Shown in pieces: positions 54,361 through 64,000 of a stretch of 64,000 nt of DNA. The notes below the pieces were generated by a model. That model ran no database searches, was not told the origin of the DNA, and worked only from the letters and a program-made list of their open reading frames with translations. Both the position numbers and the translations under genes were made by a program. The first letter of the stretch is position 1, and the number at the start of each line of letters is the position of its first letter. This DNA is from Myotis daubentonii (taxonomy: Eukaryota; Chordata; Mammalia; Chiroptera; Vespertilionidae), in NCBI RefSeq assembly GCF_963259705.1, contig NC_081842.1, forward strand, positions 181,416,349 to 181,480,348, in the 5' to 3' direction.

Positions 54361-55181
54361 AGCAGGTACTATTTTTGTAATAAGGAGAAAAATGTGACTC
54401 GTTTGTTTTTTTAAAGAGAGAGGGGCTGGGCATCGATTTTTAAGCCATCTGACCTCTTAACTCTGAACTCCAGCGGGGTCTAGCTGTACATGTCCCTGCA
54501 TCTCACCTGTCATCAGGGATTTCCAAAACTAAAATCCAAAGATCAATGAGTGCTATCAGACTTGCCTGGGACTACAGAATTTAGGACAACAGCCTGAGCC
54601 AAGGGTGACAGCTCCAACACTAGGCAGACACTCAGTGCTCTCTCTTTCTGGCACATCTGGCCCTGGCTGTGCCCCAGGCAGTGTTCGAAGCCTAGGGCAA
54701 GTACTCCTGGGAGAGACAGCCTGTCAGGGCCCCCACATGCATCTCCCACCTCCTGATACAGGCTGCTGTGAGTCAAAACTTAGTCACTGGCCTCAAGTAG
54801 AACAAATGGTTGGACCAACAGCTTAACTACCTTTGCACTGAGGATCATCAAAACATCTTGAACTCTTTCCCTAATATTTTGGGTTTGTCAAAACTCTCAG
54901 TCATGCTTGGCTGGTTAATTCTAAGTGCACGCTTTAAAAAAGCAGGGGAAAACAAATGGGATCCTTATGTTTTTCATTCATTCACACCTAATTCAGCCAG
55001 ATGTGGGAAAGGGTTGGGGGAGGAGTACCAGAGGCTCTGCATTTGATCATGGAGTATAGTATTCCATCTCCATTGAGACAGGAGGATGACAAAGACCTGG
55101 GTGCCAACAGGGAGCCAGAAAACCTGGATTCTTGTCCAATGTTCACCTAGTGCCAGGTCCTTTGCTGGACACCACAGACAC
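54361..55181. other. Unassigned non-coding sequence
   Basis: No gene or bounded repeat seen. Confidence 0.4.
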
Positions 55182-55198
55182 AAAGATGAGTCAGACAG

Positions 55199-55448
55199 CC
55201 GAAACCGGTTTGGCTCAGTGGATAGAGCATTGGCCTGCGGACTGAAAGGTCCCAGGTTCGATTCCGGTCAAGGGCATGTACCTGGGTTGCAGGCACATCC
55301 CCAGTAGGAGATGTGTAGGAGGCAGCTGATCGATGTTTCTCTCTCATCGATGTTTCTAACTCTCTATCTCTCTCCCTTCCTCTCTGTAAAAAATCAATAA
55401 AATATAATAAAAATTAAAAAAAAGTAGAATACCATTTAAAAAAAAAAA
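55199..55448 (+). mobile_element. Young Ves SINE, near consensus
   Basis: Head CCGAAACCGGTTTGGCTCAG, GACTGAAAGGTCCCAGGTTC, GATTCCGGTCAAGGGCATGT, doubled CGATGTTTCTCTCTC module and TGTAAAAAATCAATAAAATA tail with further A-rich extension. Perfect 17-bp duplications AAAGATGAGTCAGACAG at 55182-55198 and 55449-55465. Confidence 0.98.
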
Positions 55449-55655
55449 AAAGATGAGTCAGACAGATTCCCTCAAAGGATTCAAAGTGAAATGTCAGAGA
55501 TGAATACATAAGCAAATAACTCCCCTAAAGAGTGTCAGGGAGGTGCAGGGTAGACTGGAACCTCAAGGAGGAGGAGTCAGTTCTTCCCAGAGTGTAAAGA
55601 AAGGCTTCATGGATAATAAGGGTGCAAATGCCCACCATCCATTGAGTGCTTGTCA

Positions 55656-56160
55656 TGTGTATTAGTTTCCTGGAGCTGCCTTAACAAATTGCCACAAGCT
55701 GGGTATTTTTAAACAACAGAAATTTATTCTCTCACAGTTCAGGATGCCAGAAACCAAGGTGTCTGCAGGGTTGGTTCCTTTGAAGATTCTGAGGGAGAAT
55801 CTGTTCCATGCCTCTCTCCTAGCTTCTGGTGGCTCCCAGCTATCCTCATCTCCAGCACTGGTCCCATGCTGGAGCCAGGCATACAGACACCTGTAAGACA
55901 CAGTGCAGATCCTCAATGAGCTCACATTCCTGAGAAGGCTTGTACCTGCATCCCTCCAATCTCTGCCTCCTTTGTAACATGGCCTTTTCTCTGTCTCTCT
56001 GCATCTTTTCTTCCTATAAGGATACCAGTCATTGAATTTAGGACACACCCCTAATCCGGTATGAATTCATCTCAAGATCTTATTTCCAAATACATTGAAA
56101 TTGATAGTGCTGGGAGGTTAGGACTTGAACATATATTTTTGGAGGATATAATTAACACAG
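55656..56160 (-). mobile_element. MLT1-type MaLR LTR with a 93-bp insert
   Basis: The plus strand reads ATTAGTTTCCTGGAGCTGCC, ACAGAAATTTATTCTCTCAC, GATACCAGTCATTGAATTTA and ATATTTTTGGAGGATATAAT, an MLT1 in reverse. Between the CTTCTGGTGGCTCCCAGC part and the CATCCCTCCAATCTCTGCC part, where other MLT1 copies are contiguous, lies an extra 93-bp segment (55845-55937). Confidence 0.85.
55845..55937. repeat. 93-bp duplicated segment, copy 1
   Basis: CTCATCTCCAGCACTGGTCC to CACATTCCTGAGAAG. It matches 58209-58301 at 87 of 93 positions with no gap, and interrupts the MLT1 order. Confidence 0.92.
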
Positions 56161-56189
56161 AATATCATGTTTCAGCCCCTGCATATATT

Positions 56190-56340
56190 ATATGATTCAA
56201 TTCTTACAACCCTATGAGGCAGATACTGTCATTAGCCCTATTTACAGATGAGGAAACAGAGACTTGAAAAGGTAAATGACTTACTAAAGGTCACAGCCAG
56301 GAAGGCAAAAAACAGGGTTTGAACACAGGTCAGACAGACT
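56190..56340 (+). mobile_element. MIR-like ancient repeat
   Basis: CCTATGAGGCAGATACTGTC, ACAGATGAGGAAACAGAGAC and GGGTTTGAACACAGGTCAG follow the MIR-class tail order. A second such repeat at 56700-56920 has CATTGTGTCATTTAATACTC and CATGATCATACAGCTATG. Confidence 0.65.
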
Positions 56341-56920
56341 CTAGAACCTTGTTCTTAGCCAGCGTGTTACGCTCACAAACTGAGTCTTGCATGGTGGGTA
56401 GCTGTTCACCAGGCAGATGACAAAATACAAGGAAGTTACTCATTTCAAGGAAAAGGAGCTGCAAGGACAAAGGCTTAGAGGCCACTTTTCTTCTCTGACT
56501 GAAGTGCTCTTCCTGTCTCCTGTCCTTTGCACATCACTGCTGGAGCCACATGACTCACCTTTAAAGATTCAGCTGTACCACAGACTCTAGGACCTACCCT
56601 GTCCCTCATCCATGGACTATAACTCAGGAGACTCCACATTAAATCAGCCTGCCTTCTAACCCCTATCTATAAGTATACCCCTATGTGGCTGAACCTCCTT
56701 CTTATAATAATGATGACTAAAATATACTAAGAACTTTCTATACACTGGGGCTATGCTACATGCATTGTGTCATTTAATACTCATAACAGTTTTATGGGGA
56801 AAGGACTGCTACTACCCCAGTCCATGGACAGAGTGAGACTTGAAGAATTTGCCCATGATCATACAGCTATGAAGTGATAGAACTGAAATTCAAGCTCATG
56901 AAATCCGAACTCTTGATGAC

Positions 56921-57449
56921 TAAACAACACCACCTCAGACACTTGTCTAACTCATCTCTCCCTCCAGCACTCAGCAGGACGTGGCCTTTTCCTGCCCTGG
57001 GGCCAATTTTCCTACATCACCAATTGCCCATCACCACACTCTCCAGAGACCATTCTTCCCTGTGGGACCAGACTGCTTGAATTCCTGCATTTGAGCTCAC
57101 TTCTGAAAGCTTGCAACTCCTACATTTGGTGTGGTCTCCAATTCCAGGAGCCTACTTGTCAGGCCCATTCCTCCATAGACCCAATAATAGTGCCCTGTTC
57201 AAAAATGCAGCCGCAGACTCCTCACTTGGGAAAAGAGGATGTTGAGTCAGGTGGGCTTCTAGATTAAATTCTATTTGAAGTCATGGTTTGTCCATGGCAA
57301 TCAAAGTGGACCCCTTCTCCAGCCAGCTGGATGAATTTTATAGATATGTTTTAACTAAAAGATGTTCTTGTCTCTGGGTTACATGGTGCAGGAATGGGGT
57401 GGCATTATTGCATGTTGTCTCACGTGTGTGTTTAATGTTCAATAGAGCC
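56921..57449. other. Unassigned non-coding sequence
   Basis: No gene or bounded repeat. Confidence 0.4.
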
Positions 57450-57640
57450 TGAGGTGGTGAAAAAGAGCAGTAAATGTAGAACCAGATCTATTTGTGTTTA
57501 AACAAAGGTGCAGTCACTCAGCAGTGGTACTTGAGGCAAGTCATCTTACCTAAGTGGTTTTTAATTTCCTCATGTATGAAATGGAGACACAAATACCCTA
57601 TGAAAGGTGCCTGACAGCAGATACTCAACCCAGAGCATTG
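57450..57640 (+). mobile_element. MIR SINE relic
   Basis: AGAGCAGTAAATGTAGAACC, AAGTCATCTTACCTAAGTGG and GGTGCCTGACAGCAGATAC follow the MIR order. Diverged. Confidence 0.6.
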
Positions 57641-57669
57641 GAGGCAAGAGTAAAAAGAAGAGGAGCACT

Positions 57670-57990
57670 AATACACACCTATTAAAATGGCTAAAATTTA
57701 TAAAAGTTTTAAGTTTTAGCCATTAAGTTTTATAAGTTTTTGCCAAAACTTACAAAAGTCATAGAATTTTTTAAAAGGGTAATCCCTAATGTAAACTATG
57801 GACTTTAGTTAATACTGATGTATCATTATTGGTTTGTCAACTGTACCACACTAATGCAAGATGTTAATGATGGGAAAGTGTGTCTGTGGTAAAGGTGTGT
57901 ATATGGGAACTCTCTGCACTTCCTGCTCAAGTTTTCTATAAACCTAAAACTGCTCTTTTTAAAAATTCTATATTATGTTAACAGATACAT
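57670..57990 (+). mobile_element. Old L1 3' end
   Basis: CACTAATGCAAGATGTTAAT, GGGAACTCTCTGCACTTCC, TTTCTATAAACCTAAAACTG and CTCTTTTTAAAAATTC are the end of an old mammalian L1 3' UTR. Confidence 0.75.
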
Positions 57991-58208
57991 GACAGCTAGA
58001 TAGGAAAGAAACATTTTCACTCCTCCCCACCTGTCTACATCAGCCTAGGGGAGTATGGAGAAATTTTAAGGGGGAAAGTGTCCACTAAGAAATGAAGGGA
58101 TTAAAGAATAGGTCACTGCTCCTCGCTACCCTTCTCCACACAGACTAAGGTGTGTCATCACCAGTTTTGTCTGTTTTCAGAAACAATTAGGTGAATGTTT
58201 GTCTGTTT

Positions 58209-58301
58209 CTCATCTCCAGCACTGGCCGCATGCTGGAGCCAGGCATACAGACATACGTAAGACACAGTGCAGATCCTCAATGAGCTCACATTACTGAGAA
58301 G
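58209..58301. repeat. 93-bp duplicated segment, copy 2 (probable source)
   Basis: CTCATCTCCAGCACTGGCCG to CACATTACTGAGAAG, 93.5 per cent identical to 55845-55937. The other copy interrupts an MLT1, so this copy is the more likely template. Confidence 0.92.
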
Positions 58302-59109
58302 ATCCCAGACACACAGCATACACTGCAAGGAAATGAATCGGAGCTTGGGAGGCCGTGAGGGAAGAGAGGGGAACCAGAGACCTCAGGCTTCCCAACTTGG
58401 GGGCAGATACAGGTGAGGTAATTAGGAAACATATAGGTTGAGTTCAAAGTCCAAGGGGAACCCCTCCTCCTAGCACACAACTCACGGGGGAAAATTGCAA
58501 GGTAGGGGGAGTGCTAGGCTGGGACAGGTGCCTGGATGCAGCCTGGATGGTGCCAACAGGGCCTTCTCAGACCAAGGCTGCCATGGGCTCTACTGGTAGT
58601 GGCCCCCATCCGTCCTTAGAGCCAGGACAGTGGACTGCAGGTGCATAGAGCCTGAGGTCTTCTTTGTGTCCTCTTCCTCTTTCCTGAGTCTACTCTCCTT
58701 AGGGAACATTTGATCAATTCTCTCTTGGAGGAAGCAGGGGCAGCACCGAGGGGAGACATTGCTGCCATGGCTCTTGGCTGTTTTTCTAATTGGAGTACAT
58801 GCCAGGCCCTCCTATGTGAGACCCCTTTCACCCTTAATATGGCAGTGCACCAGCCACCTCCTCCATACTTACGCCTACCCAGCTTCTTCCACCACCACTT
58901 CTTGCTTGGTTGATGGGACCACCCATGGGAAGAAGTGAAAAGTGCTGACTCCCTCTCAATGGTCATATCTCCTGGCTGCTGTTTTACAGCAGATACTGCG
59001 GTTGTGTCTCTACAGGGGTTAAGTCCAGATGCTAGGACGCCTGTCACTGTGGCCACCTTTCCTTCTACTCCCATAGCGTAGCCCCCAAGAGTGCCCTATG
59101 TTTTTATCA
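58302..59109. other. Unassigned sequence
   Basis: The 152-codon minus frame at 58616-59074 is long for chance but shows no domain and no clear splice sites. I find no support for a gene. Confidence 0.4.
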
Positions 59110-59440
59110 CAATGAACCAATGTGAGCCTGTTGCCTAGATGGGGCACACTCTTGCTATCCTCTGGGTCTTTGCTCATGCTGTTTGCTCTTCCAGAAATGC
59201 CTTGCTTCACCTTCAAACTCCTATTTATCCTGTTATCTCCTCTATACATCTCTCCCAGTTCTCCCACAGTGACTCACCCTGGATCTGGGTTTTTGAAGGT
59301 CTTGCTTCTTATGTAAAGCACTTTGCATCTTATCCGTTTCCATTCCTGCCTCCCCCAATACACTAATTGCTTCATTTCTGCTATTTCCCCAGCATCGAGT
59401 AGAGTATCTGGCATAGTGAGTGCTCGGTACATGTTTATAG
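59110..59440 (+). mobile_element. L2 LINE relic
   Basis: GTCTTTGCTCATGCTGTTTG, CTCTTCCAGAAATGCCTTGC, CACCTTCAAACTCCTATTTA and ATCTGGCATAGTGAGTGCTC follow L2 3' order throughout. Confidence 0.75.
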
Positions 59441-59779
59441 CATAAATGCATGGGCAGGAGGCAGTTAAATGTGAATTCATCCCACTGTCAGAGCAGATGG
59501 AAACCATTAGGGAAATGCAGCCCTTTCTCTCCATCCCCTACCCTCTCCAGCCTTGGCTCCATCTCCCCATTGTCTCTTCTGAAACAATGCCCATCTTAAA
59601 GCAGGTGTGGTGGCCTTTCCCCTAGAAACCAAAACATGTTCTCTGAGCTCTTCTGCATGTTTCCCACCACTGATCTGATTTCCACCATTGACCACTGTTG
59701 GATTAATGATAACCATTCAGGTCATGAATTGCTGGAAGCTGCCTTCCCTCCAACAGAAATGGAATAGATAGCACTCACT

Positions 59780-60075
59780 CATCATCAGCCAGCATAAGAA
59801 AGCCCTGGGCCAGGCTGGAACACAGAGATGAACGGAACCCAAGCTCTACCCCCAAGAAGCTTACCTTCAGGTGTGGTCGGCAGATCAGTAAATAAACATG
59901 CATAATACAGTGTGCTTCTGGGTGAAAAAGAACTCCCAGGGCTGGGTGCAGGGAAGGGTAGGTGCATGTGGTAGGACCAAAGAAAGGACATCACAACAAG
60001 CTTGGTGTGTCCAAGGAAGGCTTCCTGGCAGAGGCAATACCTAAGCTACAGTTTCAAGCATGTGCAAACACAAGA
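59780..60075 (-). mobile_element. L2-type ancient repeat, reverse orientation
   Basis: AACACAGAGATGAACGGAAC, AAGAAGCTTACCTTCAGGTG, TAAATAAACATGCATAATAC and AGGAAGGCTTCCTGGCAGAG occur in the same order as the relics at 23290 and 37871. Confidence 0.5.
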
Positions 60076-60360
60076 CCTTAGACAATTTCAAATCCAGACC
60101 CCTGAGGTGTCTGCGGAGTCCCCACGGCAATGTCAGAACAGGGATGAGATGCCGTCATCTACAACCACCAGAATCTGCCTTTCCTAGAGTCAGGAGAGGC
60201 CCATGGCAGAAAATTCTTCAACAATGGCCTGGGCTTGTGCTGTCCCTGTTGCTGGTACAGCTCAGGCCTCACAGCTCAGAGCCTCAGGATTCAAAGATCT
60301 CTAGTTCCTGGTCACAGTTCTCACTTTTAGCTTTTTGAAAGGTCAGATATATCACAGATT

Positions 60361-60530
60361 GTAGAATCAGCATAGGCAGGAGAGTTAACCCACTGGGTTT
60401 CAATATACTTCTGGGTATATAACCTTGGGCAAGCCACTTGGGCCTCATTTTTCTAATCTGTTAAAGGAGAATAATAACATCTTCCTATGGGTTGTTGAGG
60501 GGATAAATGAAGTAAAGGGTGGAAACCTCA
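60361..60530 (+). mobile_element. MIR SINE
   Basis: GAATCAGCATAGGCAGGAG, AACCTTGGGCAAGCCACTTG, TTTTTCTAATCTGTTAAAGG and TGGGTTGTTGAGGGGATAAA follow MIR order. Confidence 0.8.
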
Positions 60531-60534
60531 TCTT

Positions 60535-60904
60535 TCAAGCATCGTTTGCTCCCTTGATCACATCATGCTCTGTCCTGCCTTCTCACATGTCTTCCCTTGG
60601 CTGGAAGGTTCTACCCCATTTTGCCTGGATACCTCTTACTTGTCTTCCAGTTGTCCCCTTGCAGTCACTCCTCAGGAAGCTTCCCCTGACACCTCAGACT
60701 CAAATCCCTTGTATCACAGACTCACAGCACCTGGAATGTCTTTTATATCATACTCAATGAACCCGAACATTGATCAGGTCATGACATCTCTGCCAGTCGA
60801 CTGCAAGGGCAGAGATCTTACCTCTCTCTTTCAATGCTGTATCTCCATCCAACCCATTGTCTGGCATGCCACAGCAGGTGCTCAAAGAACAGCTATTGAA
60901 TGAA
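60535..60904 (+). mobile_element. L2 LINE 3' relic, cut by a Helitron
   Basis: GATCACATCATGCTCTGTCC, CTCAGGAAGCTTCCCCTGAC, GACTGCAAGGGCAGAGATC and AACAGCTATTGAATGAA are a long, collinear L2 3' part. A Helitron begins at 60905 and the L2 edge continues at 61521. Confidence 0.8.
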
Positions 60905-61416
60905 TCCTATATAATAAAAGCCCAGCGACTGAATGGCAGAAGACCAGAACGACCAGTTGCTATGACAACACAGGAGCTGCCCCGGTGGTCAGTGGCTACC
61001 ACAGTGGGAGCACCGCTCGGATGACTGGGATGAGCAGCTGCTCCTGCTGCAAACCCCCAGCCAACGGGCAGGAACCCAGGCTGCGACATCGCTTCCTCAC
61101 CCCAGGCTCTGCCTCTTCACTCCAGGCTGACTTCTCTGGTCACCTGCAGGCTGTGCAGCACCGCTGCTGCTCTGACCCTGGAGGCTGGGAGGTGGGTTCA
61201 TGGTTGCTGCGGGACTGAGGCCTACTCCACCGCCTCTCAGTGCTATTGTCCCTGGGCCCAGGCCTGACCGGGTCCCCTGGAGAGGTGAGTGCTCCGGCTC
61301 CACGGACGATGCGGGATCAGGGAGCAGCCACTCAGAGGAGGATCCACAGCCATTCGGCTGACCAGGATGAGCGGTGTTCCCACAGCAGGCTGATCCCCGC
61401 AGGCCACGCCCCCCTT

Positions 61417-61470
<54 letters not shown>

Positions 61471-61520
61471 GCCCACCACCACCACCACCAGTGCATGATT
61501 CCCGTGTATGGGGCCTCTAG
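60905..61520 (+). mobile_element. HeliBat Helitron (616 bp) with (CA)n near its 3' end
   Basis: It begins TCCTATATAATAAAAGCCC after an A and ends CTAG at 61517-61520 before a T, with an eroded terminal hairpin (GTGCATGATTCCCGTGTATG). The body is GC-rich (for instance CCAGTTGCTATGACAACAC), with no Rep/helicase. It lies at the end of an L2. A CA microsatellite and a CCA-rich stretch precede the hairpin. Confidence 0.93.
61419..61468. repeat. (CA)25 microsatellite in Helitron
   Basis: Pure CA run directly upstream of the Helitron terminal hairpin, at the same place as the CA runs at 17391 and 19106. A (CCA)n-like stretch follows at 61476-61490. Confidence 0.97.
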
Positions 61521-62614
61521 TGTGTAAATAATCAAATAAATAAGTGGGAACTCAATGTCAGGTGGGCATTGTTAGCGTTATATTCTCTGTCTACCACTTA
61601 CTAGCTGTATGACTTTGTTGGCTCATCTATAAAATAGGAAGAATGAATACTCAAAATGACCCTGCAAAATAGCTATTTACCTAATGTAGATAAAAGGCTC
61701 ATCTCATAGGAATGTTCAGACCCCAAATGGAGTAACTTATGCTAAGCCCCACATCACTGAACCAAGACTTACTTACTTACAGTTTAGCCCTTCCAGAAGT
61801 GAGTTCTTAAACCAGTTAATCAAGAATAACCTGATCAGCTCCCATTAGGTAACCAGCCTGAATAACCACTGCCATCCCCCAAAGGGAAGTGACCATTTTC
61901 TCGTCTAGTATAAGCTGCCTGTTCCTGCTCCCTTCTGCCTGTAGAAGTCTTTCATTTTGCACAGTTCCTCAGAGCTCCTTTCTATCTGCTAGATTGCATG
62001 CTGCCAATTCCAATTGAGTTTTGCTTAGAAAAACTCCTAAAATATGTAATATGCCTCAATTTACCTTTGAACAGGAGAGAATTAACAAGTCACAGTGACT
62101 ATGTTTATCTTAAGGGCACAACAGAAGTCGTTCTTTGTTTCTGAACCCAAAGAAATCCTTTTCCTCTTTCCAAGCGTCAGAAAAAACACTGTGGGATCCT
62201 CACTCCCCAAACAACCTAGTGCCCTCAGGAGATGCTTCAAGGAAAAGCATGCCCATGGCTAGGCCAGGCCTGCTGCCCTGACCACTGAGGCCGGCTCAAT
62301 TCGGGGCTGCAGCAGATCTGCACACTCCTGCTTCTGACCAGAGCAGCAAGGGGAGAGGGGACATTGCCAGCAGCCTTGTGCAGATTCATCATTTTGAATC
62401 CCCATTCTTAACATATGTTTTCAATCTCACACAAAACATGGCTTTCTGGTTTCCATTACCTTTGTTTCATTTTAGAATCTAATGTTTTTTATAGCCTGGG
62501 GAACGAAGGAATATGCAAGCAAGTATTGCTTTTTATGTTTCCATCAGAAGGAAAAGGAATGAGGAAGCCAAAAAAAACAGTGATGGTAGGCTTGCCTCTG
62601 ACTCCTTCAAGTCA
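61521..62614. other. Unassigned non-coding sequence
   Basis: MIR-like text occurs at 61580-61660 (TGTATGACTTTGTTGGC, CTCATCTATAAAATAGGAAG). The remainder shows no gene or bounded repeat. Confidence 0.4.
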
Positions 62615-63030
62615 ATCATTGATTCATCAAGCATTTATTGAGCACCTACTCTGCAGATAGGATAAAAAGATGACCCACACCTGGTCCCTGCAGTCAAGTA
62701 ATTTGCAATTGAATGAAGCAGATAAACTGGCTCACGGCATCATAATTCAAGACAGACTTTTCTTTGGGAAGGGAAGAGGAAGAAACAGGGACGGGATAAA
62801 GGAAGGGGAAAAAAAAGAAAGAAAAAATGAAGGCATAGGAGGAATAAGGGAAGGAAAGAAACCAACACGTATTAGTTATTTCCTATGTGCCGGGCACTGT
62901 GCTAAGTATCTTACATCTTGTATTTTGTTTAATCCTCACTACAGCTCTTTAAGGAAAGCCTATTTGCCGTTTTACAGGTGAGAAAATGGAGACTTCAATG
63001 ATGCCCAAGGTCTCACAGCCGGTAGAGCTC
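62615..63030 (+). mobile_element. L2-type and MIR-like relics around an A/G-rich tract
   Basis: 62615-62760 carries CATTGATTCATCAAGCATTT and GAGCACCTACTCTGCAG, a reversed L2-type start. 62770-62860 is A/G-rich. 62870-63030 has CTATGTGCCGGGCACTGTGC, TTTTACAGGTGAGAAAATG and AAGGTCTCACAGCCGGTAG in MIR-class order. Confidence 0.6.
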
Positions 63031-63784
63031 AGTTCTGCTGTGCAGACAGGACCCTCCTTCTTGCATATGCAAAGGGCCTAAGGCTCAGTTAGTCCTCTGG
63101 CTCCTTGAAGGTCACCCAGAAGCATAGAAGGTTAAAACCAATGGACCTTCTATCATTAATCTAATCCACCTGAGGAGAAACTGAGCTCTGAGACAGGTGG
63201 AGACTTGCCTGGGGTCTTGAGGAAGGGTCAGAGGAGACCTGGGGTCGGGTCCTTCCCACCAGAGCCCACAGCGAAGTCAACAGTGCCCATAGCCATGGCA
63301 TTAATTGTTTCCAGACCATGGAAGACTGCAGTCCACCCTCCTCACTCTGACCCGTTCTGGCTGAAGCATTCCCGGGTCAGCTGAGCAGAAAGGTTTGTTT
63401 TGGCAGAAATCTGGGTGCTGTCCAGCTCGATAATCGCCCGTGTTAACACAACATTATGTGTATCGTTAACAGACTTGGCAATTGGGACTTCACTTTTCTT
63501 CTTTACATTTTCTTTTTATTTTCAAAAAATAGAAAAATACAATGGAACCCCCAGGTGTGAATCAGAAAGACTAGCCACCCAGGAGCATGCGGACTCTGCC
63601 TGGAAAAGGGGGCTTTCCCAAACCCATGTCATTTCTGCTCAGAAAGTATCTCAGGACTTTGTTCCTGCAGGAGGCTCTGTCTGTCATCATGGTTGGGGTT
63701 TGCGGCTCACGGCTGGGGCTTGCATCCGGCCTGTCCCCTGTGTCTCCCCAGTACCCTGTCTGTACCAGCCCTGCTGATGGAATG
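63031..63784. other. Unassigned sequence with a CpG-bearing patch
   Basis: No gene is recognised. 63425-63475 (AGCTCGATAATCGCCCGTG, then a 10-bp palindrome GTGTTAACAC, then GTATCGTTAACAG) keeps four CpGs and dense palindromes in otherwise ordinary DNA. Two overlapping plus frames at 63400-63874 show no domain. Confidence 0.4.
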
Positions 63785-63905
63785 GAAAAGGTAAGGGCTA
63801 TGGGGTCAGGCAGACTTGAGATTAAAGACTGGCTCCATTGCTTTGTGGCTTGTAAGAAGTTGATCCTGATTTAAGCTCTCTGAACCTCATCTGGAAAAAG
63901 GGGGC
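63785..63905 (+). mobile_element. MIR SINE relic
   Basis: CTATGGGGTCAGGCAGACTT, AAAGACTGGCTCCATTGCTT and GCTCTCTGAACCTCATCTGG are in MIR order. Confidence 0.65.
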
Positions 63906-64000
63906 AACAATGAGATATTACACATTATCCTTCCCTTATTATGTCATGCTCAGGAACTCACATATTTAAAAAAGAAAAAGATTTCAAAATAATGTTTGTT

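Noticed and set aside
55199..55300. tRNA-like gene (A-box and B-box) at SINE heads here and at ten other places
   Set aside because: These are the tRNA-derived heads of Ves SINEs; they lack a foldable full tRNA and carry SINE bodies.
58616..59074. 152-codon minus-strand frame rich in Arg/Lys/Ser
   Set aside because: No domain or splice evidence; basic and low-complexity make-up fits chance translation.
1..64000. A host gene with exons across the window
   Set aside because: No pair of frames with plausible splice sites and shared protein identity was found by eye; small exons could still be missed.

Overview
This window is mammalian nuclear DNA, almost certainly from a vesper bat (Vespertilionidae, Myotis/Eptesicus-like). 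Three repeat classes seen together support this. There are eleven tRNA-derived Ves SINEs. There are six HeliBat-type Helitron loci, with 5'-TC starts, CTAG-3' ends, A|T targets and a GTGCAC hairpin. There are also cut-and-paste hAT MITEs of the SPIN/URR1 type and others with 8-bp target duplications. I found no convincing protein-coding exon, RNA gene, CRISPR array or prokaryotic-type feature. The longest open frames (about 150 codons) lack recognisable domains and most overlap repeats, so the window reads as intergenic or intronic sequence.

Layout. 1-6.2 kb: an ERV LTR remnant, a (GT)27 microsatellite, a decayed ERV internal fragment with a Ves SINE inserted, then mostly unassigned sequence. 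6.2-15.6 kb: MIR and L2 relics, a small Helitron, two hAT MITEs, MER5A, two Ves SINEs and purine-rich DNA. 15.6-19.6 kb: a minus-strand L1 split by a 3-kb composite Helitron that carries two Helitron 3' ends and about 1.5 kb of foreign AT-rich DNA between them; the same L1 also holds a SPIN-like MITE. 19.6-33 kb: old LTR, L2 and MIR relics, Ves SINEs, a Helitron with a nested SINE, and an ERVK-like LTR followed by a tRNA-Lys-type primer site.

33-36.4 kb: a 5'-truncated L1 interrupted by an ERVK-like solo LTR with a large minisatellite, then a short Helitron. 36.4-50 kb: Ves SINEs, a SPIN-like MITE, a Tigger-like MITE with a tiny L1 3' end in it, a Helitron, an MLT1 LTR and an ERV1-type solo LTR with 4-bp target duplications. 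50.3-51.8 kb: one L1 insertion with 15-bp target duplications whose three ORF2 blocks are inverted and out of order. 52-64 kb: hAT, LTR, MLT1, MIR and L2 relics, a near-consensus Ves SINE, a 93-bp duplicated segment (two copies 2.4 kb apart) and a Helitron with an expanded CA tract.

No genes act together here. The readable history is one of nested transposition: ancient L2/MIR/MLT1/L1 copies were broken by Helitrons, hAT MITEs and ERV LTRs, and Ves SINEs are among the latest arrivals. Family names rest on recognition of sequence by eye, without database comparison.
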